A DNA stretch of 8,884 bases from Prolixibacteraceae bacterium (lineage in GTDB: Bacteria; Bacteroidota; Bacteroidia; Bacteroidales; Prolixibacteraceae): positions 1 through 8,884 of the forward strand of contig DAIDJX010000129.1 of the NCBI GenBank assembly GCA_027451165.1, given 5' to 3'. The notes below the pieces were generated by a model that did not search any database, was not told where the DNA came from, and worked only from the letters and a program-made list of their open reading frames with translations. Positions 1 through 7,047 of the stretch are shown piece after piece. Within the stretch, counting starts at the first letter, position 1, and each line of letters starts with the position of its first letter. The position numbers were made by a program, and so were the translations under genes.

Positions 1-122
1 CGCTCTTTGTTACCTTCCCTGATTTTGTAATTCACGGTAACCGTATCTCCGGCGCCGAAGGCCGGTAATTCTTTCTTCTCATTCCCGAATGCAGCCCGGG
101 CAATTTTAATCAAGTCCATCAT
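1..122 (-). CDS. rplS: 50S ribosomal protein L19, N-terminal part (runs off window)
   Basis: About 40 codons of the start of L19, a large-subunit protein located at the interface with the 30S subunit. Read on the minus strand, the product begins MMDLIKIARAAFG and continues through AGDTVTVNYKIREGNKER, which is the hallmark L19 opening: an N-terminal helix, then the first beta strands with the conserved GDTV and EGNKER segments. L19 is usually about 115-120 residues, so roughly two thirds lies beyond position 1. Two ATG codons are in tandem (122-120 and 119-117). Family members usually start MDLIK or similar, so the second ATG may be the real start; the longer form is given here. No Shine-Dalgarno sequence is visible, only an A-rich stretch before the ATG. 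A good promoter lies upstream at 190-219. Identification is from recalled family sequence and is firm despite the truncation. Confidence 0.93.
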   Translation of the reverse strand, partial: MMDLIKIARAAFGNEKKELPAFGAGDTVTVNYKIREGNKE

Positions 123-189
123 TTTACTTTTAAAAGTTTGGCAATATTACCCGAAATTCCGGCGTAAGAGATTGCTGAAAAATGTCGCG

Positions 190-219
190 CAAAAGTAGTA
201 ATTATTTTATTTCACACAA
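190..219 (-). promoter_or_regulatory. Bacteroidota-type promoter of rplS
   Basis: On the minus strand, TTG (219-217) is followed after 19 bases by TACTTTTG (197-190). This fits the TTG / TAnnTTTG consensus of the Bacteroidota housekeeping sigma factor. Transcription would begin near 183-186, leaving a leader of about 60 bases before the rplS start. The -33 element is only about 20 bases downstream of the dipeptidase stop codon and no terminator lies between, so read-through from the dipeptidase gene is also possible. Confidence 0.6.
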
Positions 220-239
220 CGGGATTATCAACTTAATTT

Positions 240-1934
240 TCAATGACCCCCACCTGCAGGAACTTTCAGCTTATCACCGGTGGAATTGGCGATAATCCGG
301 AGCCACCATTCCGGGTAGCCCGGTTGAAGCGGAAATGCCGGCAAGCCATATTCATTGCGGCTGAACTTTCCGTTTTCTTCCTTCTTAATGTTCCCGTCCA
401 TGTATTTCACCAAGAGGTACTGATATAATTTCTTCCATTGCGCTGTGGTTTCATTGGCCTCATTCACAGAATATTCCGTAAGAAACTTCCGGGCAAGGGC
501 TGGATCATTGCCTTCCATAAGGGTAATGGCCGCTTTATCGATTACCGGGATAAACCGGACAAACTTATCTTCCTTTTCCTGTTGCACTTTCTGAATATCC
601 TTAATCATATCGGAATAGCGCAGATAAGCAAAATTGGAAACCTGCGTGAAGGCCCAGAAAGCCGACGTTTCACTGTAGGTGAGCAGGTCGCCGTTACCCA
701 CCCGGAAGCATTCGGGAACAGCAGTGATCCCGCAATACATAGGGATGTAGCAGGTGCTGTAACTATCGTCCACACCAAACCAGATGATACCGCCCACCGG
801 ATCGGGCAACCAACTGCGGCTCTGCGCCACAAAAGAAAATCCGGTTTGTTGGGTGGAAATGGCTCTTTCATTGAGATAAGTAACAGTGTCCACTTTCCAG
901 GTCAGTCCTCTCCACCGGTAAGGCAGTCCGAAAGGACCTGCACCGGCATCCCTGGTCATGTCCATGGGCGTTCCCTGGTAATGGTCACGCATCATACCCA
1001 TAACCTCTTTAACTGTCAGCTTCCGGTCAGGCTTTACCCATAGAGGCATCCTGTTAACCGGAAAATTATTTTCTCCGCCATGAATGATTTTTCCCATGGC
1101 ATAATCGGTATAAGGTCCCATCGTGCTGCAGACCTTGTTGAAACCGGCAAAAACCCTCGCATCGCTGAAACGGGCACTGCTGAAGGTTACCGGTGCATAA
1201 ACATCTGAAAAACTGAAATCTTTGTCTTTCCCCTTATACCACCCCATCTCACGGGCAAAAGTGATCACATCAGGAGCGTAACGGCAGTTCTGAGGATCGT
1301 TTAAGGGGAAGGTGGTGATCCTGGCCTGGTTGGCATGACCACAAATGTACCCGTCAGGAATGCGGAGGGCAACCCAGACCGCTCCCTTTTTCCCTTTGCC
1401 CTTGCCAATGATTTCCATGATCCAGGCTTCATTGGGATCAGAAATGGAGAATGATTCACCTGAACTGGCATACCCATATTTTTCCATCAGCGAGGAGATC
1501 ACCGTAATGGCCTCCCTTGCAGTTTTTGACCGTTGAAGGGCAATGTAGATCAGGCTTCCGTAATCCATGACCGCACCATCCTGGGTGCTGAGTTCTTCCC
1601 TGCCCCCGTAGGTGGTTTCCCCGATGGCCACCTGGTGTTCATTGATGTTCCCCACCACACTGTAGGTATGCGGCACCTGTTCAATTTTACCCAGAAATTT
1701 TCCCGTATCCCACTCAACAACATCCAACAGGGAGCCAGCAGGCCAGTCTTTGGCCGGCCAGAAATACAATTCTCCATAAAGTGTGTGGGAATCAGCAGCA
1801 TAGGTAATCATAACCGAGCCATCCGCTGAAGCGCCCTTTGTCACCAGGAAATTCGTGCAACCCTTCGTTTCCGGGGAAAACCGGAAAGACAACAGCAGCA
1901 CACAAAAAATAACAAACACTTTTTTATAATGCAT
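240..1934 (-). CDS. Secreted C69-family dipeptidase (Ntn hydrolase)
   Basis: A 564-residue peptidase of MEROPS family C69 (PepD/U34-like dipeptidases), which cleaves dipeptides using an N-terminal cysteine as nucleophile. Residues 5-20 form a hydrophobic export segment. Cys26 follows, in the context GCTNFLVTKGASADGS, which matches the family pattern of Cys-Thr-x-x-x-Val followed by Ala-x-x-Asp-Gly-Ser. Removal of the leader would expose Cys26 as the catalytic N-terminus. Other family-like segments are GNINEHQVAIGETT (95-108), the MDYG helix start near 123 and SDPNEAWIMEI (165-175). The residue before the cysteine is Gly but the lipobox Leu is missing, so a lipoprotein is unlikely. Length suits secreted Bacteroidota members. 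Its own -7 element lies 29 bases upstream, so it need not depend on the M23 gene 67 bases away. Likely periplasmic peptide scavenging; the substrate is not determined by the sequence. Confidence 0.9.
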   Translation of the reverse strand: MHYKKVFVIFCVLLLSFRFSPETKGCTNFLVTKGASADGSVMITYAADSHTLYGELYFWPAKDWPAGSLLDVVEWDTGKFLGKIEQVPHTYSVVGNINEHQVAIGETTYGGREELSTQDGAVMDYGSLIYIALQRSKTAREAITVISSLMEKYGYASSGESFSISDPNEAWIMEIIGKGKGKKGAVWVALRIPDGYICGHANQARITTFPLNDPQNCRYAPDVITFAREMGWYKGKDKDFSFSDVYAPVTFSSARFSDARVFAGFNKVCSTMGPYTDYAMGKIIHGGENNFPVNRMPLWVKPDRKLTVKEVMGMMRDHYQGTPMDMTRDAGAGPFGLPYRWRGLTWKVDTVTYLNERAISTQQTGFSFVAQSRSWLPDPVGGIIWFGVDDSYSTCYIPMYCGITAVPECFRVGNGDLLTYSETSAFWAFTQVSNFAYLRYSDMIKDIQKVQQEKEDKFVRFIPVIDKAAITLMEGNDPALARKFLTEYSVNEANETTAQWKKLYQYLLVKYMDGNIKKEENGKFSRNEYGLPAFPLQPGYPEWWLRIIANSTGDKLKVPAGGGH

Positions 1935-1962
1935 GGTTCTACTGATTTTTTAATTGAATCCG

Positions 1963-1970
1963 CAAATATA
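1963..1970 (-). promoter_or_regulatory. -7 element upstream of the C69 dipeptidase gene
   Basis: The minus strand reads TATATTTG at 1970-1963, an exact TAnnTTTG match, 29 bases before the ATG. No clear TTG -33 element sits at the expected distance, so the call rests on the -7 box and its position in the 67-base gap after the M23 gene. Confidence 0.45.
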
Positions 1971-2001
1971 TGACTTTCATAACATCTGAAACTGACTTTT
2001 C

Positions 2002-3714
2002 TCACTTCCAAAAGGTGGCCTTATAAACGGCCTTATTCTGCACCCTGTCGCTTACCGTAAGCTGAAGGGTATGCCTTTTCCCGGTCACCAGCCTTGCACG
2101 GTCTATAAAATATACCAGCATATTCGTTTTGGGATCATACTCAAAAAGCGCCCACTGGTTATCAATTAAGCCCTCATAGGTACTTATTCCCGAGAGGTTG
2201 TCCGAAATTCTGAAGCGGATGGCATTGGTTTCGGTCAAGGCATTGTTCTTAATCCCCAGCGCTGTGATTACCGGTGGAACGGTATCGCAAACCACCGTAA
2301 AATCTCCGAAACCAGTGATGCTTGCCACCATCCTGTCTCCTTCCACTTTTCCTCCGATATAACTTTTCCGGCCTTCAGCATCCAGTTCCACAACTAAAGC
2401 CCGATGTTTCAGCCGGTCGGGCAAAGCATCGGTCTGCAGACTGATTTTTGCCGGTTTCTGCAATGGCACTGTTTTCTCATGTACCTTATAGACCGGAGAA
2501 TAACAGCCGGCTAAACCTTTTACTTTTCTGAAATGAAAAGTGAAATCCTCATAAAAAGCACCTGATGGAGTGGTAATATCAAAATCCGGGGTCGAAAAAC
2601 TGTTCCGGCTGTCGTAACTGAAAACCTCGCCTGTTTTGGACTGTAAATTTTCCGAAACCGGCTCTTTACCCATCAACTCAAAGGATATTTGCGACTTGTT
2701 ACCAGCAACATCAGTTAAAATGACATGTATGTGGCAGGATGTTTCTTCGTCGATTTTGACCACCCCCCTCGACCGGTCAGTTTCATAAATGCTTAGCCGG
2801 TTCCCCCTTTCCCGCCAAAGCCGCTGGTAACGAACGGCCTTCCTGACAAATTCTGCATAGTCGATGTGGCTGTTGAGGTAACGGTTCTGATCAAATGAAA
2901 TGCGATCTACCCGGGAAGAAAAAATTTCTTCCTCATTGACCAGTAACCGGGCTGAAAAGATCCCGCATGGGCTTGCATTGTTGTCGAAGTAATCATTCGC
3001 CCGCACTGATAGTCCAATTTTACCCCAAACGCGGACCGGTGCGGCAGATGCCAGTGCATAGCCCTTTGCACCGGCGGTGACAGATAGGGTGACAGGTTGC
3101 CTTCCCATATTCACATGAGATTCCTCATCCAGCGGGTAAATCCTGAGGGCGAAGATCTTCGGGGGAGTTTTATCTTTTATGCCGAAATCATTTTCCAACA
3201 ATGGATTAATGGCATCCTCGGAATGGGTGGTCCTGATTTCATAATGAAGATGGGGCCCACCGGAACTGCCGGTATTTCCACTTCTCGCAATCTGTTCGCC
3301 CCTGGTTACGGGAAACTTCCCGGCAGGTACCTTAAGGTCAACGGCAAACGATTTCCTCTTGTATTGCTCTTCGCGGACAAACTCCCCTATTTCGTCATTG
3401 AACCTGTCTAAATGGCCGTAAACAGTGGTAGTTCCGTTCGGGTGGTCAACATACATTACTTTTCCATAACCTGAAGGTGAAACTACAATTCGGGAAACAT
3501 AACCATCAGCGCTGGACAACACAGGCAATCCGGTTTTTTGTTGCGTCCTGAAATCCAGGCCGGTATGAAAATGATTCGGCCTCAACTCACCAAAGTTACC
3601 GCTCAGTGAAAGAGGTATTCCCAGGGGGTTGCCGTAGTATTTCAACTGACTGGTGGCGGTCAGGGAAAATATCAAAACCAGGAGGGTAACGAGGCAGTAT
3701 CTTGGTCGGAACAT
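2002..3714 (-). CDS. Exported M23 (LytM/gametolysin-type) metallopeptidase with C-terminal beta-rich extension
   Basis: A 570-residue zinc peptidase of family M23, members of which cleave peptide cross-links in peptidoglycan or serve as non-catalytic division and envelope factors. A signal peptide covers about residues 1-22 (hydrophobic LVTLLVLIFSLTA, cleavage likely near ATS-Q). The catalytic domain starts almost at once: HxxxD as H50-TGL-D54, YGHL with H101, and HLHYE with H155 and H157 after GNTGSSGGP. All three zinc ligands (H50, D54, H157) and both candidate catalytic histidines (H101, H155) are present, so it should be active. An insertion at about 110-135 separates YGHL from the GEQIARSGNTG turn. 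Residues from about 180 on look like beta-sandwich or Ig-like modules, the last from about 480 (DTVPPVITALGI) to the end. Known Bacteroidota relatives have this M23-first layout. Divergent from the zapA cluster. Exact substrate unknown. Confidence 0.9.
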   Translation of the reverse strand: MFRPRYCLVTLLVLIFSLTATSQLKYYGNPLGIPLSLSGNFGELRPNHFHTGLDFRTQQKTGLPVLSSADGYVSRIVVSPSGYGKVMYVDHPNGTTTVYGHLDRFNDEIGEFVREEQYKRKSFAVDLKVPAGKFPVTRGEQIARSGNTGSSGGPHLHYEIRTTHSEDAINPLLENDFGIKDKTPPKIFALRIYPLDEESHVNMGRQPVTLSVTAGAKGYALASAAPVRVWGKIGLSVRANDYFDNNASPCGIFSARLLVNEEEIFSSRVDRISFDQNRYLNSHIDYAEFVRKAVRYQRLWRERGNRLSIYETDRSRGVVKIDEETSCHIHVILTDVAGNKSQISFELMGKEPVSENLQSKTGEVFSYDSRNSFSTPDFDITTPSGAFYEDFTFHFRKVKGLAGCYSPVYKVHEKTVPLQKPAKISLQTDALPDRLKHRALVVELDAEGRKSYIGGKVEGDRMVASITGFGDFTVVCDTVPPVITALGIKNNALTETNAIRFRISDNLSGISTYEGLIDNQWALFEYDPKTNMLVYFIDRARLVTGKRHTLQLTVSDRVQNKAVYKATFWK

Positions 3715-3734
3715 GCTTTTTTAGTTGAAAACGG

Positions 3735-3742
3735 CAAATATA
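3735..3742 (-). promoter_or_regulatory. -7 element upstream of the M23 peptidase gene
   Basis: The minus strand reads TATATTTG at 3742-3735, identical to the box before the C69 gene, 21 bases before the M23 start codon. A short leader of about 12-15 bases would result. No convincing -33 TTG is seen. Confidence 0.45.
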
Positions 3743-3807
3743 ACAGAAGAGTGTTCATAAAAATTGTGAATTGGGAGTTAAGTTCCGATCAATTTCATGA
3801 AAATTAT

Positions 3808-3815
3808 TAATTTTG
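3808..3815 (+). promoter_or_regulatory. -7 element of the coiled-coil/zapA transcript
   Basis: TAATTTTG at 3808-3815 matches TAnnTTTG exactly and ends 19 bases before the ATG at 3835. The -33 region is weak: no TTG 17-23 bases upstream. With the opposite-facing box at 3735-3742 it makes the 120-base gap 3715-3834 a divergent promoter region. Confidence 0.45.
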
Positions 3816-3834
3816 TGACAGAATTGCAGCAAAA

Positions 3835-4128
3835 ATGACAGAAGAAGCCCTTTTGCTTGTAAAAGAACTGAAAGAGAAGATAATCCTTGTGTTCAGTGAG
3901 TTTGAGATTCTTGAGAAGAAAAATGAGGAATTACAGGCGGAGATCGGATCTTTAAAAAATAAAATCAGGTTTTTGGAAGAGGAAAAAGGGATTCTGGGAA
4001 CAAAATATGATCATCTTAAGATGGCCAAAGCCATAGAAGCGGGCTGTGGAGATAGTCAGGCGGCCAGAAATAAGATGAACAGGTTGATGCGGGAAATTGA
4101 TAAATGTGTGGCATTGCTGAACGATTAA
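3835..4128 (+). CDS. Small coiled-coil protein, ZapB-like, upstream of zapA
   Basis: A 97-residue soluble protein that is almost entirely helical. Residues about 5-55 show heptad-like spacing of Leu/Ile with charged residues between (ELKEKIILVFSEFEILEKK, then LQAEIGSLKNKIRFLEEEK), so a parallel coiled coil is expected. The C-terminal part (AARNKMNRLMREIDKCVALL) is a second amphipathic helix ending in LLND. No catalytic motif, signal peptide or membrane segment is seen. It ends 7 bases before zapA, so the two are cotranscribed and probably translationally linked. By position, size and coiled-coil character it resembles ZapB-type FtsZ-ring accessory proteins that pair with ZapA. Direct homology to enterobacterial ZapB cannot be claimed from sequence alone; the division role is inferred from context. 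A two-cysteine content (C70, C91) is unusual for such a short coiled coil but not diagnostic. Confidence 0.8.
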   Translation: MTEEALLLVKELKEKIILVFSEFEILEKKNEELQAEIGSLKNKIRFLEEEKGILGTKYDHLKMAKAIEAGCGDSQAARNKMNRLMREIDKCVALLND

Positions 4129-4135
4129 AGACAGA

Positions 4136-4432
4136 ATGAACAACACGCTTTCAATAAATATAAAGATTGACAACAGGGTTTATCCGCTGGTAGTCAGTCG
4201 GACAGATGAGAAATGGTACCGGGATGCTGCAAAGGAGCTGAATGAAATCATACATACATTCAGGAGTGATTACCCGGACAAAGATTCGCAGGATGTGATT
4301 GCAATGGCAGCCTTCCAGGTGGTTTTTCAACACCTTCGGGAAAAGGAAGAAGCGAATCAGCTACCGCTCATCAATGATTTGAAAGAGATAAGGGATGATG
4401 TGACTGATTTTCTTGAAGAGAGAAAGCAGTAA
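4136..4432 (+). CDS. zapA: Cell division protein ZapA
   Basis: A 98-residue protein with the ZapA layout: an N-terminal globular part (LSINIKIDNRVYPLVVSRTD, two short strands followed by EKWYRDAAKELNEII) and a C-terminal helix (DVIAMAAFQVVFQHLREKEE through DDVTDFLEERKQ) that forms the dimer and tetramer coiled coil. ZapA binds FtsZ in the cytoplasm and cross-links protofilaments in the Z ring. The length is close to the usual 95-110 residues. The ATG lies 7 bases after the stop of the coiled-coil gene. Immediately downstream is a strong hairpin terminator, so the transcript from 3808 probably ends there at least in part. Bacteroidota ZapA proteins are divergent from the E. coli one, so recognition rests on the N-terminal pattern and the neighbourhood with rny. 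Confidence 0.88.
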   Translation: MNNTLSINIKIDNRVYPLVVSRTDEKWYRDAAKELNEIIHTFRSDYPDKDSQDVIAMAAFQVVFQHLREKEEANQLPLINDLKEIRDDVTDFLEERKQ

Positions 4433-4459
4433 ATTATCCGGAAAGATATTTTATCATAC

Positions 4460-4507
4460 CCGCAGTTCTGTTCCACCATAGTTGGGATGGAAACTGCGGT
4501 TTTTTAT
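4460..4507 (+). terminator. Strong rho-independent terminator after zapA, before rny
   Basis: The arms pair as CCGCAGTT (4460-4467) with AACTGCGG (4492-4499). After one bulged A the stem continues for eight more pairs, some G-U, to a 7-base loop CCATAGT (4476-4482). Six T residues follow (4500-4505). This is a classical intrinsic terminator for plus-strand transcription. It stands 28 bases after the zapA stop and 27 bases before the rny start. There is no T tract on the opposite strand, so it is one-directional. Confidence 0.85.
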
Positions 4508-4531
4508 TAACATTTTAAAATTATTTAGATT

Positions 4532-6088
4532 ATGATAGGAACAATAATAGGAGCAATTGCCGGATTTGTGGGCGGAGGAGCCGTTTCCTACTTTTTGTGG
4601 GATAAGGCGCTGAAAGCCAAAAAGACAAGGCTGATCGCCGAAGCGGAGGCGGAAGGTGAAGTAATCAAAAAGGAAAAGATGCTTCAAGCCAAAGAGAAGT
4701 ACCTTCAGTTGAAATCGGAACATGAAAAATTCACCAATGAGCGGAACCAGAAGGTCATTGTTCTGGAAAACAAGCTGAAACAGCGAGAAACCGCTGCCAA
4801 TCAGCAAAGAAGTGAGCTGATGAGGGACATCAAGAACTTTGAGACTGAAAAACATGAAGTAGAGTTGATCCGCGAGAACCTGAACAGCCAGATGGAACTC
4901 ATTGAACAGAAAAATGAGGAACTGGAAAAAATTCATCGCCTGCAACTGGATAAACTGGAACAGATTTCCGGATTATCTTCAGAAGAAGCAAAAGCACAGA
5001 TGGTGGAATCGCTGAAAGAAGAAGCCAAAACCGAAGCGATGTCCTACATCAATGAGATCATGGAAGAAGCCAAACTGACGGCTTCAAAGGAAGCCAAAAA
5101 GGTGGTGGTCAAGACCATTCAGCGGGTAGCCACAGAAACAGCCATCGAGAATGCAGTAACCATTTTCCACATCGAAAATGATGAGATGAAAGGACGGATC
5201 ATCGGCCGGGAAGGACGTAACATCAGGGCGCTGGAAGCAGCAACCGGTGTTGAAATCATCGTTGACGATACCCCCGAGGCCATTGTTCTTTCAGCTTTTG
5301 ACCCGGTAAGAAGGGAAGTGGCCCGGCTTGCCCTGCACCAGTTGGTTACCGACGGACGTATCCACCCGGCACGTATCGAAGAGGTCGTCCAGAAAGTTCA
5401 GAAACAGGTGGAGGAAGAAGTCATCGAAACCGGAAAAAGAACAGCAATTGACCTGGGTGTCCACGGACTTCATCCCGAGCTGATCAGGCTGATCGGAAAG
5501 ATGAAATACCGCTCCTCCTATGGACAGAACCTGTTGCAGCACTCCAGGGAAGTAGCCAACCTCTGCGCCATCATGGCGGCTGAATTGGGGCTGAATCCAA
5601 AGAAAGCCAAAAGAGCAGGTTTACTGCATGATATAGGAAAAGTACCGGATGATGAACCCGAAATGCCACACGCTGTTTTCGGAATGAAGCTCGCGGAAAA
5701 GTACAAGGAAAAACCTGAAATATGCAATGCCATTGGTTCGCACCATGATGAGGTTGAAATGCAAACCCTGCTGGCGCCCATCGTCCAGGTTTGTGATGCC
5801 ATCTCAGGCGCCCGTCCGGGAGCCAGACGTGAAGTGGTTGAATCTTACATCAAACGGTTGAAAGACCTGGAAGATCTGGCCCTTTCCTACCCAGGCGTTA
5901 TGAAAACCTATGCCATCCAGGCCGGCCGGGAACTGCGTGTTATCGTGGGTAGTGAGAAAATCAATGACCAGGAATCCGAACAGCTTTCCTACGACATTGC
6001 CAAGCGTATTCAGGATGAAATGACCTACCCTGGACAGGTAAAAATCACGGTGATCAGGGAAACACGGGCAGTCAGCTACGCCAAGTAA
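4532..6088 (+). CDS. rny: Ribonuclease Y (membrane-anchored endoribonuclease)
   Basis: A 518-residue RNase Y, the endonuclease that starts mRNA decay and processes structured RNAs at the inner face of the membrane. The domains are in standard order. A transmembrane anchor covers about residues 2-23 (IGTIIGAIAGFVGGGAVSYFLW). A long coiled coil runs to about 200, rich in Glu, Lys and Gln. A KH RNA-binding domain carries GRIIGREGRNIRALE from 221 with the GxxG loop. The metal-dependent HD domain has H337 (LLQHSREVANL), the HD pair H366-D367 (AGLLHDIGK), H404-H405 and D422 in VCDAISGARPGAR. The C-terminal domain ends at VKITVIRETRAVSYAK. Length matches the family (about 510-520), and no key residue is missing. 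The start is fixed by the membrane anchor. It follows zapA across a terminator with no recognisable TAnnTTTG box after the hairpin, so its expression may rely on terminator read-through or on an unrecognised promoter. Confidence 0.97.
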   Translation: MIGTIIGAIAGFVGGGAVSYFLWDKALKAKKTRLIAEAEAEGEVIKKEKMLQAKEKYLQLKSEHEKFTNERNQKVIVLENKLKQRETAANQQRSELMRDIKNFETEKHEVELIRENLNSQMELIEQKNEELEKIHRLQLDKLEQISGLSSEEAKAQMVESLKEEAKTEAMSYINEIMEEAKLTASKEAKKVVVKTIQRVATETAIENAVTIFHIENDEMKGRIIGREGRNIRALEAATGVEIIVDDTPEAIVLSAFDPVRREVARLALHQLVTDGRIHPARIEEVVQKVQKQVEEEVIETGKRTAIDLGVHGLHPELIRLIGKMKYRSSYGQNLLQHSREVANLCAIMAAELGLNPKKAKRAGLLHDIGKVPDDEPEMPHAVFGMKLAEKYKEKPEICNAIGSHHDEVEMQTLLAPIVQVCDAISGARPGARREVVESYIKRLKDLEDLALSYPGVMKTYAIQAGRELRVIVGSEKINDQESEQLSYDIAKRIQDEMTYPGQVKITVIRETRAVSYAK

Positions 6089-6093
6089 AATAT

Positions 6094-6144
6094 AAAAAGT
6101 GCCCTTCGCCTTCGCTCAGGGACCGAAAATGAAGGGCGCTTTTT
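6094..6144. terminator. Bidirectional terminator between convergent genes
   Basis: Arms AAAAAGTGCCCTTC (6094-6107) and GAAGGGCGCTTTTT (6131-6144) pair over 14 positions with a single G-U. The A run on the left and T run on the right give a U tract in either direction. It stands 5 bases after the rny stop and overlaps the last two bases of the stop codon of the minus-strand gene. The 23-base loop contains TTCGCTCAGGGACC, which resembles a dispersed intergenic repeat (see findings). Confidence 0.88.
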
Positions 6145-7045
6145 ACTTTAAGTTTTTCACTTTCAGGTGAGCTCCGAGCACTTTTTTCATTTGCTGAATT
6201 TCCTGACTCCGGTACGTTTCTCCGGTCAGTGCTGCCGACTGGTCAATGCTCTCAAGCAATCGCAAAAGGAAGGTCGACGAAGAACCAGGTTCCAGCCGGT
6301 TGATTTCAATCACCGGATTCATTTTTCTTAGTACAAATTCCAGTTCCCTCCGGCCTGAAATGGAACCCTTTCCCGAAGGATTGATGTAAAACAGGATATC
6401 GGTTTCCACGTCAGGGTGTACCCGTGCAGCAATTTTCCGGTCGGCATAAGCCAACAACGGATGCCGGGGAAAGTCAATGTACCGGACTGGAAACTCCAGT
6501 TTCCGGGCAACAATCTGATACAGGAGGGAAAAGGCTACCATACTCCCGGTGGCCGACTCCAGCAAATGTGCCACAGAATGACTTTTCATGTTCTCCTGGT
6601 TGTCCGATACAATCCTGAACCGGTACTCATTGAAAAAAATATGATTCAGTACGGTAATTTTCTCCAGGGAAGTCAGGGAATTATTCAGCTCAACCCACAC
6701 CCTTTTTCTAAGTTCCTCTATTCTCCGGTACACTTTTTCTACGCTGATTTCCGGGAACAGATAACGGCTGATGATGATAAATCCTTCCAGCAGATCGGGA
6801 TCACTCTTTGCGGACCACCCCCTGAGGTGCCGGATTTCTTCCTTGAACCTGATTTTCCGGATCAGGCGACCGATCCGTTCCTGACAAACATCATGCACTG
6901 TTGATTCCCAGACATATTCCAGATCAGGTATGATACGGGCAGATTCCTTCAGCAATTCCTTCTCCACTGCGTCAAAAATCATCTGGTCCGGATCATCCAG
7001 CAAGCTGATCAGAGCCAATAACTTCGACTTCCGTACCGTGTTCAT
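6143..7045 (-). CDS. SirB1/transglutaminase-like family protein, cysteine-less core
   Basis: About 300 residues, cytoplasmic (no signal or membrane segment). The middle part resembles the SirB1 N-terminal or Transglut_core2 domain: LNHIFFNEYRFR (135-146, TTG numbering), then SHSVAHLLESATGSMVAFSLLYQIVARKLEFPVRYIDFPRHPLLAY (157-202), corresponding to the family pattern of a short linker, a small-residue turn, a helix with Ser-Leu-x-Tyr, and the Phe-Pro-x-His histidine. The only cysteine in the protein is C56, outside this core, so the transglutaminase-type Cys is absent and enzymatic activity is doubtful. The N-terminal 120 residues are helical and charged. A TTG at 7051 overlapping the upstream TGA would add two residues; the ATG at 7045, 2 bases after that stop, is preferred. 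Cotranscribed with the nucleoside phosphorylase gene. Function unknown; the family is widespread and its biochemical role is not established. Confidence 0.78.
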   Translation of the reverse strand: MNTVRKSKLLALISLLDDPDQMIFDAVEKELLKESARIIPDLEYVWESTVHDVCQERIGRLIRKIRFKEEIRHLRGWSAKSDPDLLEGFIIISRYLFPEISVEKVYRRIEELRKRVWVELNNSLTSLEKITVLNHIFFNEYRFRIVSDNQENMKSHSVAHLLESATGSMVAFSLLYQIVARKLEFPVRYIDFPRHPLLAYADRKIAARVHPDVETDILFYINPSGKGSISGRRELEFVLRKMNPVIEINRLEPGSSSTFLLRLLESIDQSAALTGETYRSQEIQQMKKVLGAHLKVKNLK

Positions 7046-7047
7046 AT

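Noticed and set aside
123..189. Autoregulatory ribosomal-protein leader structure before rplS
   Set aside because: The leader of about 60 bases has only short imperfect palindromes (such as around 151-162) with no room for a loop or a convincing stem, so no element is claimed.
438..1043. Plus-strand open frame of 201 codons
   Set aside because: It lies wholly inside the C69 dipeptidase gene on the opposite strand, has the composition of a shadow frame (many His, Pro, Arg, Ile) and no family resemblance.
1849..1866. Lipoprotein signal at Cys26 of the C69 dipeptidase
   Set aside because: The residues before the cysteine are Thr-Lys-Gly with charged Lys at -2 and no Leu at -3; the cysteine is instead the Ntn nucleophile of the family.
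4433..4531. 6S RNA next to zapA
   Set aside because: In gammaproteobacteria the 6S RNA gene lies beside zapA, so I looked for it here. The gap is only 99 bases, and its one hairpin is a terminator without the long interrupted stem and central bubble of 6S RNA.
4454..4945. Minus-strand open frame of 163 codons over the start of rny
   Set aside because: It is antisense to the RNase Y coiled coil; the Phe/Leu-rich product is what the complement of Glu/Lys codons gives. It also runs through the terminator hairpin.
6416..6904. Plus-strand open frame of 162 codons
   Set aside because: Antisense to the SirB1-like gene, which has recognisable family segments in its own frame; this frame has none.
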